The notes under the pieces were generated by a model. The model did not search any database, had not been told where the DNA came from, and saw only the letters and a program-made list of their open reading frames with translations. Source: a virus. From it: a stretch of 24,959 nucleotides of DNA. A program made the translations under genes and the position numbers. Below are positions 1-5,579 of this stretch, in pieces. How positions within the stretch are numbered: position 1 is the first letter of the stretch; each line of letters begins with the position of its first letter. The DNA is taken from positions 1 to 24,959 of IMG/VR virus record IMGVR_UViG_3300008217_002745; one strand, written 5' to 3'.

Positions 1-61
1 AAAGCTTAAAATAATTTGACTTTTCTTAAAGCTTAAAATAATTTGACTTTTCTTAAAGCTT
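1..61. repeat. 27-bp tandem direct repeat
   Basis: Two identical 27-bp units (1-27 and 28-54) are followed by the first 7 bases of a third. Each unit holds an AAAGCTTAAAA stretch and one copy of the ATTTGACTTTTCTT 14-mer. On the plus strand, TTGACT at 16-21 lies 17 bases before TAATTT at 39-44, which resembles a sigma70 promoter but may only reflect the repeat. The array touches the window edge, so its full length is unknown. Confidence 0.9.
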
Positions 62-64
62 GTC

Positions 65-223
65 CTAGCAGGTGATAATTATGGACGCTAAGAGGTATAG
101 GGCTCCTAAGAAAAACCACAAACTTAAAGTAAAATCTAAACCAGTTTCAACATTCTCAAAATACTTCCGCATTATGCCATTTGACTTTTCTTGAATTAAA
201 TTAGAGGTTCTTGGAACCCTCAT
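65..223 (-). CDS. Very small predicted membrane protein (35 or 52 aa)
   Basis: A minus-strand ORF runs from ATG at 223 (52 aa) or ATG at 172 (35 aa) to TAG at 65-67. The shorter form is a short polar head, about residues 1-11, followed by one strongly hydrophobic stretch, about residues 12-34, that includes LWFFLGALYLLAS, and it ends in Cys. This fits a single-pass membrane peptide. Copies of the 14-mer lie directly upstream of both possible starts. I see no clear Shine-Dalgarno site for either. The direction agrees with neighbouring genes. The same DNA also carries a plus-strand ORF (81-194), and at most one is likely to be real. No family recognised. Confidence 0.4.
   Translation of the reverse strand: MRVPRTSNLIQEKSNGIMRKYFENVETGLDFTLSLWFFLGALYLLASIIITC
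81..194 (+). CDS. Alternative plus-strand micro-ORF, 37 aa, doubtful
   Basis: ATG at 81 follows AGGTGA at 71-75 with usable spacing. A TTGACT/TAATTT pair lies upstream (16-44) and a hairpin with a T-rich tail lies downstream (237-291), so the parts of a transcription unit are present. The peptide is very basic in its first half and has no recognisable domain. Its last five residues (PFDFS) and its stop are encoded by a copy of the 14-mer. It opposes the strand of all other genes and overlaps the membrane-peptide ORF, so confidence is low. Confidence 0.2.
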   Translation: MDAKRYRAPKKNHKLKVKSKPVSTFSKYFRIMPFDFS

Positions 224-236
224 TTGACTTTTCTTG

Positions 237-291
237 AACTAGCTTAGAACAAGCTTTAAACTAAACTTTAAACTGCTCTAAGCTAGTTTTA
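237..291 (+). terminator. Long hairpin with T-rich tail
   Basis: Arms 237-251 and 274-288 (AACTAGCTTAGAACA against TGCTCTAAGCTAGTT) pair over 15 positions with one mismatch, around a 22-base AT-rich loop. On the plus strand the stem runs into TTTTATTTAGTTTA, as in an intrinsic terminator. On the minus strand no T-run follows. It could instead be a DNA cruciform or protein site in this control region. Confidence 0.5.
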
Positions 292-358
292 TTTAGTTTA
301 AAAGGGGTTGGAGGGGGGGGAGAATAAAAGAGTTTTTTAGGTCTGGGTTAAGCAAAAA

Positions 359-418
359 CTAGTTCACACTAGTTCACACGAACTCACACTAACTTACACT
401 AGTTTACACAAGCTCACC
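359..418. repeat. Six tandem 10-bp iteron-like units
   Basis: Six consecutive 10-base units follow one another without gaps: CTAGTTCACA twice, then CGAACTCACA, CTAACTTACA, CTAGTTTACA and CAAGCTCACC. The period is close to one turn of B-DNA, so every copy presents the same face of the helix. Such arrays commonly bind replication initiators, partition proteins or repressors. The role here is inferred. Confidence 0.85.
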
Positions 419-461
419 TCCCCTCAAATCGCTTATATGTATTTGACTTTTCTTGGAGTAA

Positions 462-512
462 GAATGCAGGATTAAATAAAACTCAGACTTTATTCAGTTT
501 TACTCTACATTC
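462..512 (-). terminator. Imperfect two-part hairpin after the leftmost gene
   Basis: The outer arms (462-469 and 505-512) pair as RNA on the minus strand with one G-U pair, whereas the plus-strand transcript would have a C-A mismatch. The inner arms TAAAACT (477-483) and AGTTTTA (496-502) enclose 12 bases. It lies 17 bases past the stop of the minus-strand gene ending at 530, which suits a weak terminator or 3' RNA-stabilising stem. The T-run afterwards is poor. Confidence 0.4.
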
Positions 513-529
513 CTAGGAGTATCTTAACT

Positions 530-775
530 TTAGCTCTGAACTACTTTATCCTGTTTAGAGCTATTTTTAACCCTGCTTTTCTTGACATATGGGATATACT
601 CACATACACAATACTTCTTCCATAGCTTATTGTTTCTTCTCTTCTCTTTCTCTATTACTAGCTTCTTCTTGGGGTAGTGTTTCTGGAGAGATTTCTTCCC
701 CAACTCTGCTTCTTTTTCGGTTGCGAAGTGAGCGAAGCCTCTTTTAGCTAGTTTTGACTTATTCACCTTAGTCAT
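530..775 (-). CDS. Hypothetical basic protein, 81 aa
   Basis: Small, Lys/Arg-rich protein that I do not recognise. The first 60 residues suggest strand-helix-strand order: GFAHFATEKEAE opens a helix, then KKKLVIEKEKRR and KKYCVCEY look like strands. The tail is basic and probably disordered. The layout loosely resembles the 58-aa product at 6924-7100. The start overlaps the end of the upstream gene by 8 bases, so translation is probably coupled; no good Shine-Dalgarno site precedes it. A nucleic-acid-binding role would fit the charge but is only inference. Confidence 0.65.
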   Translation of the reverse strand: MTKVNKSKLAKRGFAHFATEKEAELGKKSLQKHYPKKKLVIEKEKRRNNKLWKKYCVCEYIPYVKKSRVKNSSKQDKVVQS

Positions 776-953
776 GCACAGGGGGTGGAGTATCTTGTGT
801 TTTGTTATCTACGGGGATATGACCATGATCTCCATCGTAGGGGAACAAGTTAGATCCAGGGCCAGTTAGTCCAGGTGCGGGGACATCGGCTGCATACTGT
901 ATATCGAATAGCAACCCAAGGGGATCTTCTTCTAATGAATAGGGGTTAGGCAT
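768..953 (-). CDS. Hypothetical acidic Pro/Gly-rich protein, 61 aa
   Basis: Short acidic protein rich in Pro, Gly and Asp, with no predicted helix of note, no membrane segment and no signal peptide. The ATG follows the stop of the upstream coiled-coil gene with no gap, and its own end overlaps the next start, so the three small genes look translated as a set. Composition (many Pro and Gly, PPP near the end) suggests an extended or disordered chain. No family recognised. Only a poor, A-rich ribosome site precedes it. Confidence 0.55.
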   Translation of the reverse strand: MPNPYSLEEDPLGLLFDIQYAADVPAPGLTGPGSNLFPYDGDHGHIPVDNKTQDTPPPVHD

Positions 954-1151
954 TTATTTTTTTCTTTCTTCGTCTTCTCTTTTCTTATCTAGGAGATCAA
1001 GGAGTATTTGTAGTTCTTCTTTATCTATTAGATACTCGTCCTCCAAAATTTTAAATACATCTCTAAGCCTTTGGTTGAGGTAGACGCACAATCTCTTCTT
1101 ACTTTCCAGTTCTTGTTCAAGTGCATAGATACTCTGATGGGGGTCAAGCAC
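954..1151 (-). CDS. Hypothetical coiled-coil protein, 65 aa
   Basis: Almost entirely helical and highly charged. Residues 8 to 65 show leucine spacing typical of coiled coils (YALEQELESKKRL, then EELQILLDLLDKKRED). The likely start is GTG at 1151, preceded by GGAGAG at a spacing of about 7. A one-mismatch copy of the ATTTGACTTTTCTT motif lies about 25 bases upstream. It probably self-associates or binds a partner helix. Its neighbours are also small and helical, and a PAAR-like tail protein lies further upstream, so a structural or chaperone role is possible but unproven. Confidence 0.6.
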   Translation of the reverse strand: MLDPHQSIYALEQELESKKRLCVYLNQRLRDVFKILEDEYLIDKEELQILLDLLDKKREDEERKK

Positions 1152-1175
1152 TAGCTTTCTCTCCCCCGTTCCAGG

Positions 1176-1189
1176 ATTTGACTTTTATT
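1176..1189 (-). promoter_or_regulatory. Sixth, one-mismatch copy of the 14-mer
   Basis: ATTTGACTTTTATT differs from the five left-hand copies at one base. It lies in the 53-base gap between two minus-strand genes, about 25 bases before the GTG start at 1151. This placement supports an upstream regulatory role on the minus strand. Confidence 0.4.
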
Positions 1190-1204
1190 ATCTCTAACTT
1201 GCAT

Positions 1205-1453
1205 TTACTCCGTGGTTCCCTGACCTGCGAGTGTAGCCCCTGGGCCTGCAACAACATTACTTTCTTCGTGCGCTTCTTCGGCCAAACCCAAAAGCTCCCT
1301 AAGGTCCGCACACTTTTCTTCCATCTCTAGTTGTGAATCCCTAGCACCTTTAACCTGATCCTCGGTCTGCTTAATAAACTCACGCACGTTTTTAAGATTA
1401 CTCTCGTAACCCTCAAGTAACATCGCCAAATGACCTTCAATTTTTTTATCCAT
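1205..1453 (-). CDS. Hypothetical coiled-coil protein, 82 aa
   Basis: The first 60 residues form an amphipathic, charged helix (GYESNLKNVREFIKQTEDQV and following) with coiled-coil character. The last 20 residues are Gly/Ala/Thr-rich and probably flexible. An AAAGGA ribosome site lies 9 bases before the ATG at 1453. A TATTATA box sits 20 to 30 bases upstream and could be a -10 element, but no good -35 is visible. No family recognised. Position between a PAAR-like gene and another coiled-coil gene is compatible with a tail-associated role. Confidence 0.65.
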   Translation of the reverse strand: MDKKIEGHLAMLLEGYESNLKNVREFIKQTEDQVKGARDSQLEMEEKCADLRELLGLAEEAHEESNVVAGPGATLAGQGTTE

Positions 1454-1510
1454 GATATAAAATCCTTTCTACAGTATAATAGACGGGTAACGAGATTATT
1501 TCATCGAATA

Positions 1511-1897
1511 TTAACCACAGGTTACAAGGGTTGACCCTCTTTGGCCCGACTGAGCAAGCTGATCCGCTTTGGTGTTGTAAGGGGGAGGACCTGGAATTGT
1601 GGGCGACATCCCATTATTGATCGAATAACCGTCCCCTACTCGTGCGACACCCAAACCGTGGATAAAAACTGTCTGAGAAACATCTTGGGAAGATAGGGTT
1701 GGGGCATGTGCCCCCCCACAAAAAAGTCCAGTCCCATGTATCTCAGTCGAGTCTCCTGCCAAAATGACCGCTTTAGCATTTATCCATACGTTGGAAGAGG
1801 TACTAGTAAGAGCACTTTGGGTGGATGTAATGCAACTATGGTTTGTTTGAATCCGAGGTGAATCCCCTAAAACTCCAATCGCTACAGGTTGTGCCAC
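1511..1897 (-). CDS. PAAR-like tail-spike tip protein, 128 aa
   Basis: The sequence has the look of PAAR proteins, which fold as small cones that sharpen the tip of contractile-tail spikes and bind a metal through His and Cys. Two half-repeats are visible: SSNVWINAKAVILAGDSTEIHG (about 34-55) and TVFIHGLGVARVGDGYS (about 76-92), the second close to the usual NGkpvaRvGD pattern. His20, Cys22, Cys60 and His64 are possible metal ligands. The start is probably GTG at 1897 after AAGGG. T4 gp5.4 is the phage precedent. It implies a myovirus-like tail whose other genes lie outside this window. T6SS PAAR proteins share the fold, but the context is phage. Confidence 0.75.
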   Translation of the reverse strand: MAQPVAIGVLGDSPRIQTNHSCITSTQSALTSTSSNVWINAKAVILAGDSTEIHGTGLFCGGAHAPTLSSQDVSQTVFIHGLGVARVGDGYSINNGMSPTIPGPPPYNTKADQLAQSGQRGSTLVTCG

Positions 1898-1906
1898 GAG
1901 GAGCCC

Positions 1907-2665
1907 TTAAACTTTACCTTGCCAACCAGTGCCACCTTTGGCTTTCTTCTTACGTGCAGCCTTCTTGAACCTCTTAGCAAGAGCCTTACGTGCGGGAGTA
2001 CACGTTGATTTAGTCATAGGGGTGCAATAGCCTTTGTGCTCGGGATCAACCGCACCTTGAATCCAATCATCTTTAGAAGACCCTTTAGCTTCTCGTTGGG
2101 CTCTTTGCCGCCTAAGCTCGGCTCCTCGGGCTGCTATTTTATTTTCTTTATCCCTTTGAGCTTTCCTCGCCGCAATTTCAGCAGGGGTCCTATCGGCATC
2201 CATTGTAACAGGATCTCCAGGCTTACGGTCCTGTTCTTTCATCTCGCGCTTCGCCGGTTGGGTGCCCTTCTTTTTAATCGCGTCTTCCATCCCTTTTTGG
2301 GCTAAAGCCTGAACACGTTTCCTCATTTTGTCTAAAGCAGGACTGCGAGTGGTAGTAGAGGTTGTATCTTCGGCCTTTTGGGTTTCAGCTTCCTCTTCGT
2401 CTTCGGCATCAATCTCTTTTGCGTCAATGTCTTCTTGATCCAGAGTGGTATCCACAGCATCCTTGGGATCATTTTTAGCTTCCACCAACTTTTTAATACG
2501 TTCCAATAGTTTGTTCATAGGATTACCCTCCACGGACTCTTTCTTTACATCTTTGATACACCTATCATACCGTTCTTTTGCGGCCTCACTCCACTCACTT
2601 CTTTTAGTAGTGCCTGCGGTCTTCGCTATCGAATCAGTACAGATGGCGTATGCGTTTTTAGCCAT
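1907..2665 (-). CDS. Highly charged phage protein with Cys-bearing ends, 252 aa
   Basis: The N-terminal 40 residues (AYAICTDSIAKTAG, then a YDRCIKDVKK segment) form a small conserved-looking module with two Cys. A long charged, low-complexity middle follows: an acidic block about 65-100, then a basic helical block about 110-195. The C-terminal 45 residues contain GYCTPMTKSTCTPARKALA and a basic tail. Segments like both ends recur, as far as I remember, in hypothetical proteins of environmental phages; I know no function. An AAGG ribosome site precedes ATG 2665. The mix of disorder and charge would fit a head-packaged or scaffold-like protein, but this is a guess. Confidence 0.7.
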   Translation of the reverse strand: MAKNAYAICTDSIAKTAGTTKRSEWSEAAKERYDRCIKDVKKESVEGNPMNKLLERIKKLVEAKNDPKDAVDTTLDQEDIDAKEIDAEDEEEAETQKAEDTTSTTTRSPALDKMRKRVQALAQKGMEDAIKKKGTQPAKREMKEQDRKPGDPVTMDADRTPAEIAARKAQRDKENKIAARGAELRRQRAQREAKGSSKDDWIQGAVDPEHKGYCTPMTKSTCTPARKALAKRFKKAARKKKAKGGTGWQGKV

Positions 2666-2667
2666 TG

Positions 2668-3057
2668 CTAACCTTTCTTGTGAGCCTCCCTGCGGCCTTC
2701 TGCACTACGACTAATGTAAGCCTTGTACCGTTCCTGCAATGCCTTCTTCTGGGTCTCTGAGAGCCCCTGAGACGCCCTGTGGAAACGCTGGCGCATAGAC
2801 GCCGACCGACGAGTAGTTTTACCCCGCCGAGTGACACCGCCAGGGCGACCTGTTCCGCGCTTGGGACCACGACGACGATCCTTCTGGTCTCCACGCACCT
2901 TACGCTTCGAGTGGTGACACACACATTTGCATTCCTTGTCACACTTTTGAACCCGATGGGTTTTTGCCTTGTCGGCAACACGCTTATCGTGGGGTCTTTG
3001 TGCTGAGACTGGAGCACAAACCAGGGTTGCTAATGCTAATACTGCTAAATATTTCAT
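2668..3057 (-). CDS. Sec-exported basic Cys/His-rich protein, 129 aa
   Basis: From ATG at 3057 the product begins MKYLAVLALATLVCAPVSAQ, a classic Sec signal peptide with a probable signal peptidase I site after VSA. AAAGGA lies 6 bases upstream, so this start is preferred over one 14 codons earlier. The mature part is very basic. It has a Cys/His cluster (KCDKECKCVCHH, about 38-49), a disordered Arg/Gly/Lys stretch, and a C-terminal helix starting LSETQKKALQERYKAY. The export signal suggests it acts in the host envelope or periplasm. The Cys/His cluster could bind metal or form disulfides. No family recognised. Confidence 0.7.
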   Translation of the reverse strand: MKYLAVLALATLVCAPVSAQRPHDKRVADKAKTHRVQKCDKECKCVCHHSKRKVRGDQKDRRRGPKRGTGRPGGVTRRGKTTRRSASMRQRFHRASQGLSETQKKALQERYKAYISRSAEGRREAHKKG

Positions 3058-3067
3058 AATTTTTCCT

Positions 3068-3232
3068 TTAATCCAGAAGCACTTTCCCACGTTTGGCAAA
3101 GATTTGAAACGTTTTCATATCAACGGAAACAACCTCCCACCCCTTTTTTGCTAAGTCTTCAATAAATACATTTAAGCTACTTAGCTCTTTGGTAGGAGAC
3201 TCAAAAATCTTCCACTCTGATGTTGATACCAT
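3068..3232 (-). CDS. Small DUF4177-like protein, 54 aa
   Basis: This short gene runs from ATG at 3232 to TAA at 3068-3070. The product has the layout of DUF4177-type peptides: a strand (EWKIFES), a helix (about 16-30, ending LAKKGWEVVSV) and a final strand (FQIFAKR). The GWEVVSV motif is the most recognisable part. Its stop lies next to the ribosome site of the downstream exported protein, fitting a coupled operon. TATAAT lies just before the start, too close to be a promoter for this ATG unless the message is leaderless. Family assignment is tentative; the gene itself is likely real because it fills an otherwise empty gap. Confidence 0.6.
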   Translation of the reverse strand: MVSTSEWKIFESPTKELSSLNVFIEDLAKKGWEVVSVDMKTFQIFAKRGKVLLD

Positions 3233-3250
3233 ATATTATATAGCTCTGAG

Positions 3251-3565
3251 TCACGTAATTTCCACTTCCTTAATATTAATTTTCTTAGCTAACTCTCTCT
3301 CAATTTTAGCGCCGTCACTATACTCCCAGCCTGGGATCATATAAATATATTGGCATTCTACCAAAAGGGCGATAGCCTTCCTCATATAATAGGACCACGA
3401 ATGAACTCCCGACGGAGGAGGCTCGATATGAAGGGGGTTAACAGGGTTGTATCCCAAATTTTTTAAACGACTCTCCGCCTCCGCGAAATCAATCTCAGCC
3501 GACGCGCTACGAGTAATTGGTCCGCTGATGTAGACTCTTATTAGAGAAGATTGTGGGTCCGTCAC
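3251..3565 (-). CDS. DUF4406 protein, 104 aa
   Basis: Matches the DUF4406 family, which shares a fold with nucleoside 2-deoxyribosyltransferases. Visible signatures are VYISGPIT near the start, a helix with FAEAESRLKNLGY, the VNPLH segment, WSYYMRKAIALLVECQYIYM and a PGWEYSDGAKIERELA region. Length is normal for the family. Phage members probably act on nucleotides or nucleosides, but no activity is established that I can name. The start is a GTG overlapping the upstream stop (GTGA), so translation is coupled to the sigma-like gene. Confidence 0.85.
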   Translation of the reverse strand: MTDPQSSLIRVYISGPITRSASAEIDFAEAESRLKNLGYNPVNPLHIEPPPSGVHSWSYYMRKAIALLVECQYIYMIPGWEYSDGAKIERELAKKINIKEVEIT

Positions 3566-4125
3566 AGTTCATTCCCAATTAAAACAGATAAAGAGTGAAC
3601 AGCCTTATTAGTTTCAAACCAACTAATCCCCAAAGAGTCGGATAGACGTTTAATATTTAACTTACCCCCTGCTTTAATGAGAGTAGGATCCTGCACTACC
3701 AAGTGAACGATATCGCGCTGCATCGGAGTAAAACGGTAGTGGAGATCCTCGAAAAGAATTGCCGAATCATCGTTAGCTCTGGGGTCGGCAATGCTGAGAA
3801 CTTCTTCTTTGTGGGTGGGGACCGTCCCCCTCAAAATGGGAGCCTTCTTAGTAATCTTTGCCCCCTTGTTATTCTTCTTAGTCCACATACAAGTTTTAAT
3901 ATACTTGTCAAACCCTACAGAACCCCAAAAATCATCGAATTTACCATTCGCCCCCTCATTTTGTTTTTCGAAACCCTTAACAGCCTCAACCGCTGACATC
4001 TTAATATCTTGAAGATTGTCCTCAAAGCTAGCTATAGCACTGTCGCCGCTGATTTGATGGCTGATCTTGTGCATAAGCATTCCATACTTCTTCTCAATCT
4101 TCTCCCACTGTTCTGCTTCTAACAT
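3562..4125 (-). CDS. Sigma-70-like transcription factor (divergent), 187 aa
   Basis: The middle (about 60-95) resembles sigma region 2: a helix-rich stretch with FWGSVGFDKYIKTCMW followed by KKNNKGAKITKK. The C-terminal third (FTPMQRDIVHLVVQD, then LNIKRLSDSLGISWFETNKAV) reads as region 4 with a helix-turn-helix. The full length is close to small phage sigma factors such as T4 gp55. Such proteins direct host RNA polymerase to phage promoters. The recurring 14-mer and the TATAAT boxes are candidate targets, but that link is inference. The start ATG overlaps the upstream gene by 7 bases and has only a weak ribosome site. Confidence 0.5.
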   Translation of the reverse strand: MLEAEQWEKIEKKYGMLMHKISHQISGDSAIASFEDNLQDIKMSAVEAVKGFEKQNEGANGKFDDFWGSVGFDKYIKTCMWTKKNNKGAKITKKAPILRGTVPTHKEEVLSIADPRANDDSAILFEDLHYRFTPMQRDIVHLVVQDPTLIKAGGKLNIKRLSDSLGISWFETNKAVHSLSVLIGNEL

Positions 4126-4331
4126 ACCTGTTCTACCTTTACTTTCTTTACTTTTGGTGTTGCAACATCATTCAGCATAAATAATGCGTGATATATATCA
4201 TCCCCAACTACGAGCCTTACATTCTCCGATAAATTGTGAAGATGATCCTTTTCCTCACTCCACTCTTTCTCTGTAAATACCCATTCCAGAGTGAGAGAAA
4301 CACAAACTGATTTACTTGCCATAGCTCCCAT
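4119..4331 (-). CDS. Hypothetical protein, about 70 aa
   Basis: A small protein with likely strand (SVCVSLTLEWVF), helix (EKEWSEEKDHLHNLSENV) and strand (VRLVVGDDIYHALFML) elements; not recognised. The start is uncertain. ATG at 4331 and ATG at 4322 are in frame, as is TTG at 4358, which overlaps the upstream HNH stop. None has a good Shine-Dalgarno site. The end overlaps the sigma-like gene by 7 bases. It might be a small partner of that factor, but only position suggests this. Confidence 0.55.
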   Translation of the reverse strand: MGAMASKSVCVSLTLEWVFTEKEWSEEKDHLHNLSENVRLVVGDDIYHALFMLNDVATPKVKKVKVEQVC

Positions 4332-4354
4332 TGTAGCATACTGAGGGACCGAAG

Positions 4355-4903
4355 TCAACCTCTATTGTTTTTTGCTATAAGTCTACAATGTTCCACTAAT
4401 TCATTTAAGGACATTGCTCCTTTCATGTTATTACATTTCCAACAACACGTAGCTACATTATCTTTTAAATATCCCATCTTGGATTCTTTCCTATCCACTG
4501 TATTATGCTCATTATCGCTTCCACAGACGTAGCATTTCTCGGCATAATATATTTCTAAGAAGTCTCCTCTTGAGATCATTTCTTGATCAGGGAATCTTTT
4601 TCTATGTGTTCTTCTCTCTGCATCTCGATACGCTATACACCCTCTACACTCAGATTGCATTCCACAGGGAATTCTAATATCACGACTAAAATGATTTATT
4701 GGACGTTCTTTTCCATTCTCTATGGAACATGGTTTCAGTTCTGTTGGGTATAGTTCTTTGATGTGTTCATCCCATCTACCTTCTTCTATTATTCTTAGGT
4801 TTTCTTTCTTATACCCTTCAGTCCTTAATCTTATCTTCTCTTTATTCTTCTGATACCATTCCTTCTTCCAAGCTTTTTCTTCCTCTTTATCTTTAAAAGA
4901 CAT
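4355..4903 (-). CDS. HNH endonuclease with N-terminal zinc-ribbon-like part, 182 aa
   Basis: The C-terminal half carries an HNH-type fold: CYVCG (about 123-127), TVDRKES, GYLKDNVATCCWKCNNMKG and a final helix with LVEHCRLIA. CxxC pairs are typical of zinc-stabilised HNH enzymes. The N-terminal half has a charged helix and a second Cys set (Cys58, Cys79, Cys85, Cys88). Free-standing HNH genes in phages are often homing endonucleases that cut genomes lacking the gene. A strong AAAGGA site lies 8 bases upstream of ATG 4903. It sits among short unrelated genes, as expected for an inserted selfish gene. DNA target unknown. Confidence 0.8.
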   Translation of the reverse strand: MSFKDKEEEKAWKKEWYQKNKEKIRLRTEGYKKENLRIIEEGRWDEHIKELYPTELKPCSIENGKERPINHFSRDIRIPCGMQSECRGCIAYRDAERRTHRKRFPDQEMISRGDFLEIYYAEKCYVCGSDNEHNTVDRKESKMGYLKDNVATCCWKCNNMKGAMSLNELVEHCRLIAKNNRG

Positions 4904-4933
4904 GCTAGAAGTCCTTTCCTTTAAACCTCTAGT

Positions 4934-5212
4934 TTATGAGGTCTCCCCGCTATATCTCTTCATCCCTAGCAACGCATAACCACAAATATCTTTGTAGGGG
5001 TTTTCCTCAAACGCCGCAGGATTATTGGCAATCCTAAAAAGTTTATCAAGTATTCTCGCTATGGTAAGCAGATCATCATACTGGTCAGGGGAGATGCCCT
5101 CAGGAAACATCTGACGCAAGCATTCTCCGCTACGGCCAAACGAATCCCCGTAAGCTTCCTTCTTCTCCTGAACTAGTTTACCTATGTTGGACCCGATATC
5201 CTCGTATTTCAT
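4934..5212 (-). CDS. DUF1599-like (nucleotide modification associated) protein, 92 aa
   Basis: The pattern IGKLVQEKKEAYGDSFGRSG, QYDDLLTIARILDKLFRIA and PYKDICGYALLGM matches small all-helical phage proteins related to DUF1599, called nucleotide modification associated domain 1. The conserved Lys, Asp and Gly-Tyr-Asp positions are present. The family is inferred to work near nucleotide metabolism; I know no proven reaction. Its ATG overlaps the upstream stop by 4 bases. A DUF4406 gene about 1.4 kb away is another nucleotide-linked family. Confidence 0.55.
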   Translation of the reverse strand: MKYEDIGSNIGKLVQEKKEAYGDSFGRSGECLRQMFPEGISPDQYDDLLTIARILDKLFRIANNPAAFEENPYKDICGYALLGMKRYSGETS

Positions 5213-5514
5213 TTTCTAATTTTAATAGGGTTTTTATAATCTAACACAATGTTATTTTCTTGACACCACTCTTCATACCCTAGACTCACTGAACCTAAGA
5301 TGTATTCATTATTCTCAGTAACGATCCTTCTCCCTTGTGCTTCTTTTATCTTACTCGTTATTACATAACTTCCGTCTTTGACTTCTGGGTGTCCGAATAC
5401 TTTCCCCCGAACGACATTTACTATTGATTCGGGGGCCATGTAAGGGGTATACCTTTCGACTACTACGCTCCAATCTTCGAGCGAACATATACTACCATTT
5501 TTTGCATTCATCAC
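5209..5514 (-). CDS. Hypothetical phage protein, 101 aa
   Basis: The sequence contains PYMAPESI, a VVRGKVFGHPEVKDGSYV stretch, ITSKIKE, NNEYILG and YEEWCQENN. This resembles hypothetical proteins common in phages (APE, GHP, DG, TS, LG and YxxW positions), probably a small beta-rich fold. No reaction is known to me. The start is GTG at 5514 (GAGG 7 bases upstream) or ATG at 5511. The end overlaps the DUF1599-like gene, so the two are likely translated together. Confidence 0.65.
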   Translation of the reverse strand: MMNAKNGSICSLEDWSVVVERYTPYMAPESIVNVVRGKVFGHPEVKDGSYVITSKIKEAQGRRIVTENNEYILGSVSLGYEEWCQENNIVLDYKNPIKIRK

Positions 5515-5579
5515 ATCTATACCTCGATGACATATAGAGATACTCGGGTTTAATTTTACGTTGGGTTTCTTTCTTTAGC

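Larger units (their letters stand above)
14..454. repeat. Five exact copies of a 14-mer, ATTTGACTTTTCTT
   Basis: Exact copies lie at 14-27, 41-54, 179-192, 222-235 and 441-454, all in the same orientation. A sixth copy with one mismatch is at 1176-1189. On the minus strand, the direction of nearly every gene here, the motif reads AAGAAAAGTCAAAT and most copies lie just 5' of a possible start codon. On the plus strand it contains TTGAC, but no consistent -10 box follows at 16-18 bases. A phage-specific promoter element or protein-binding site is the likeliest meaning; the function is inferred. Confidence 0.75.
292..529. other. Intergenic control-like region without a convincing gene
   Basis: About 240 bases hold a purine-rich block with eight consecutive G (313-320), six tandem 10-bp units (359-418), one 14-mer copy (441-454) and an imperfect hairpin (462-512). 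I see no ORF with a start, ribosome site and plausible length on either strand. With 224-291 this forms the longest gene-poor stretch in the window. Confidence 0.7.

Noticed and set aside
181-186. Each TTGACT in the 14-mer copies as a plus-strand sigma70 -35 box
   Set aside because: Only the first tandem copy has a -10-like box at 17 bases; copies at 179, 222 and 441 do not, and no convincing plus-strand genes follow.
359-418. CRISPR-like array
   Set aside because: The units are 10 bp and contiguous without spacers, and no cas gene is nearby; an iteron array fits better.
2658-3017. Second minus-strand ORF of 119 aa overlapping the exported basic protein
   Set aside because: It is out of frame with a gene that has a clear signal peptide and ribosome site; the overlap is nearly total and the product looks like a shadow reading.
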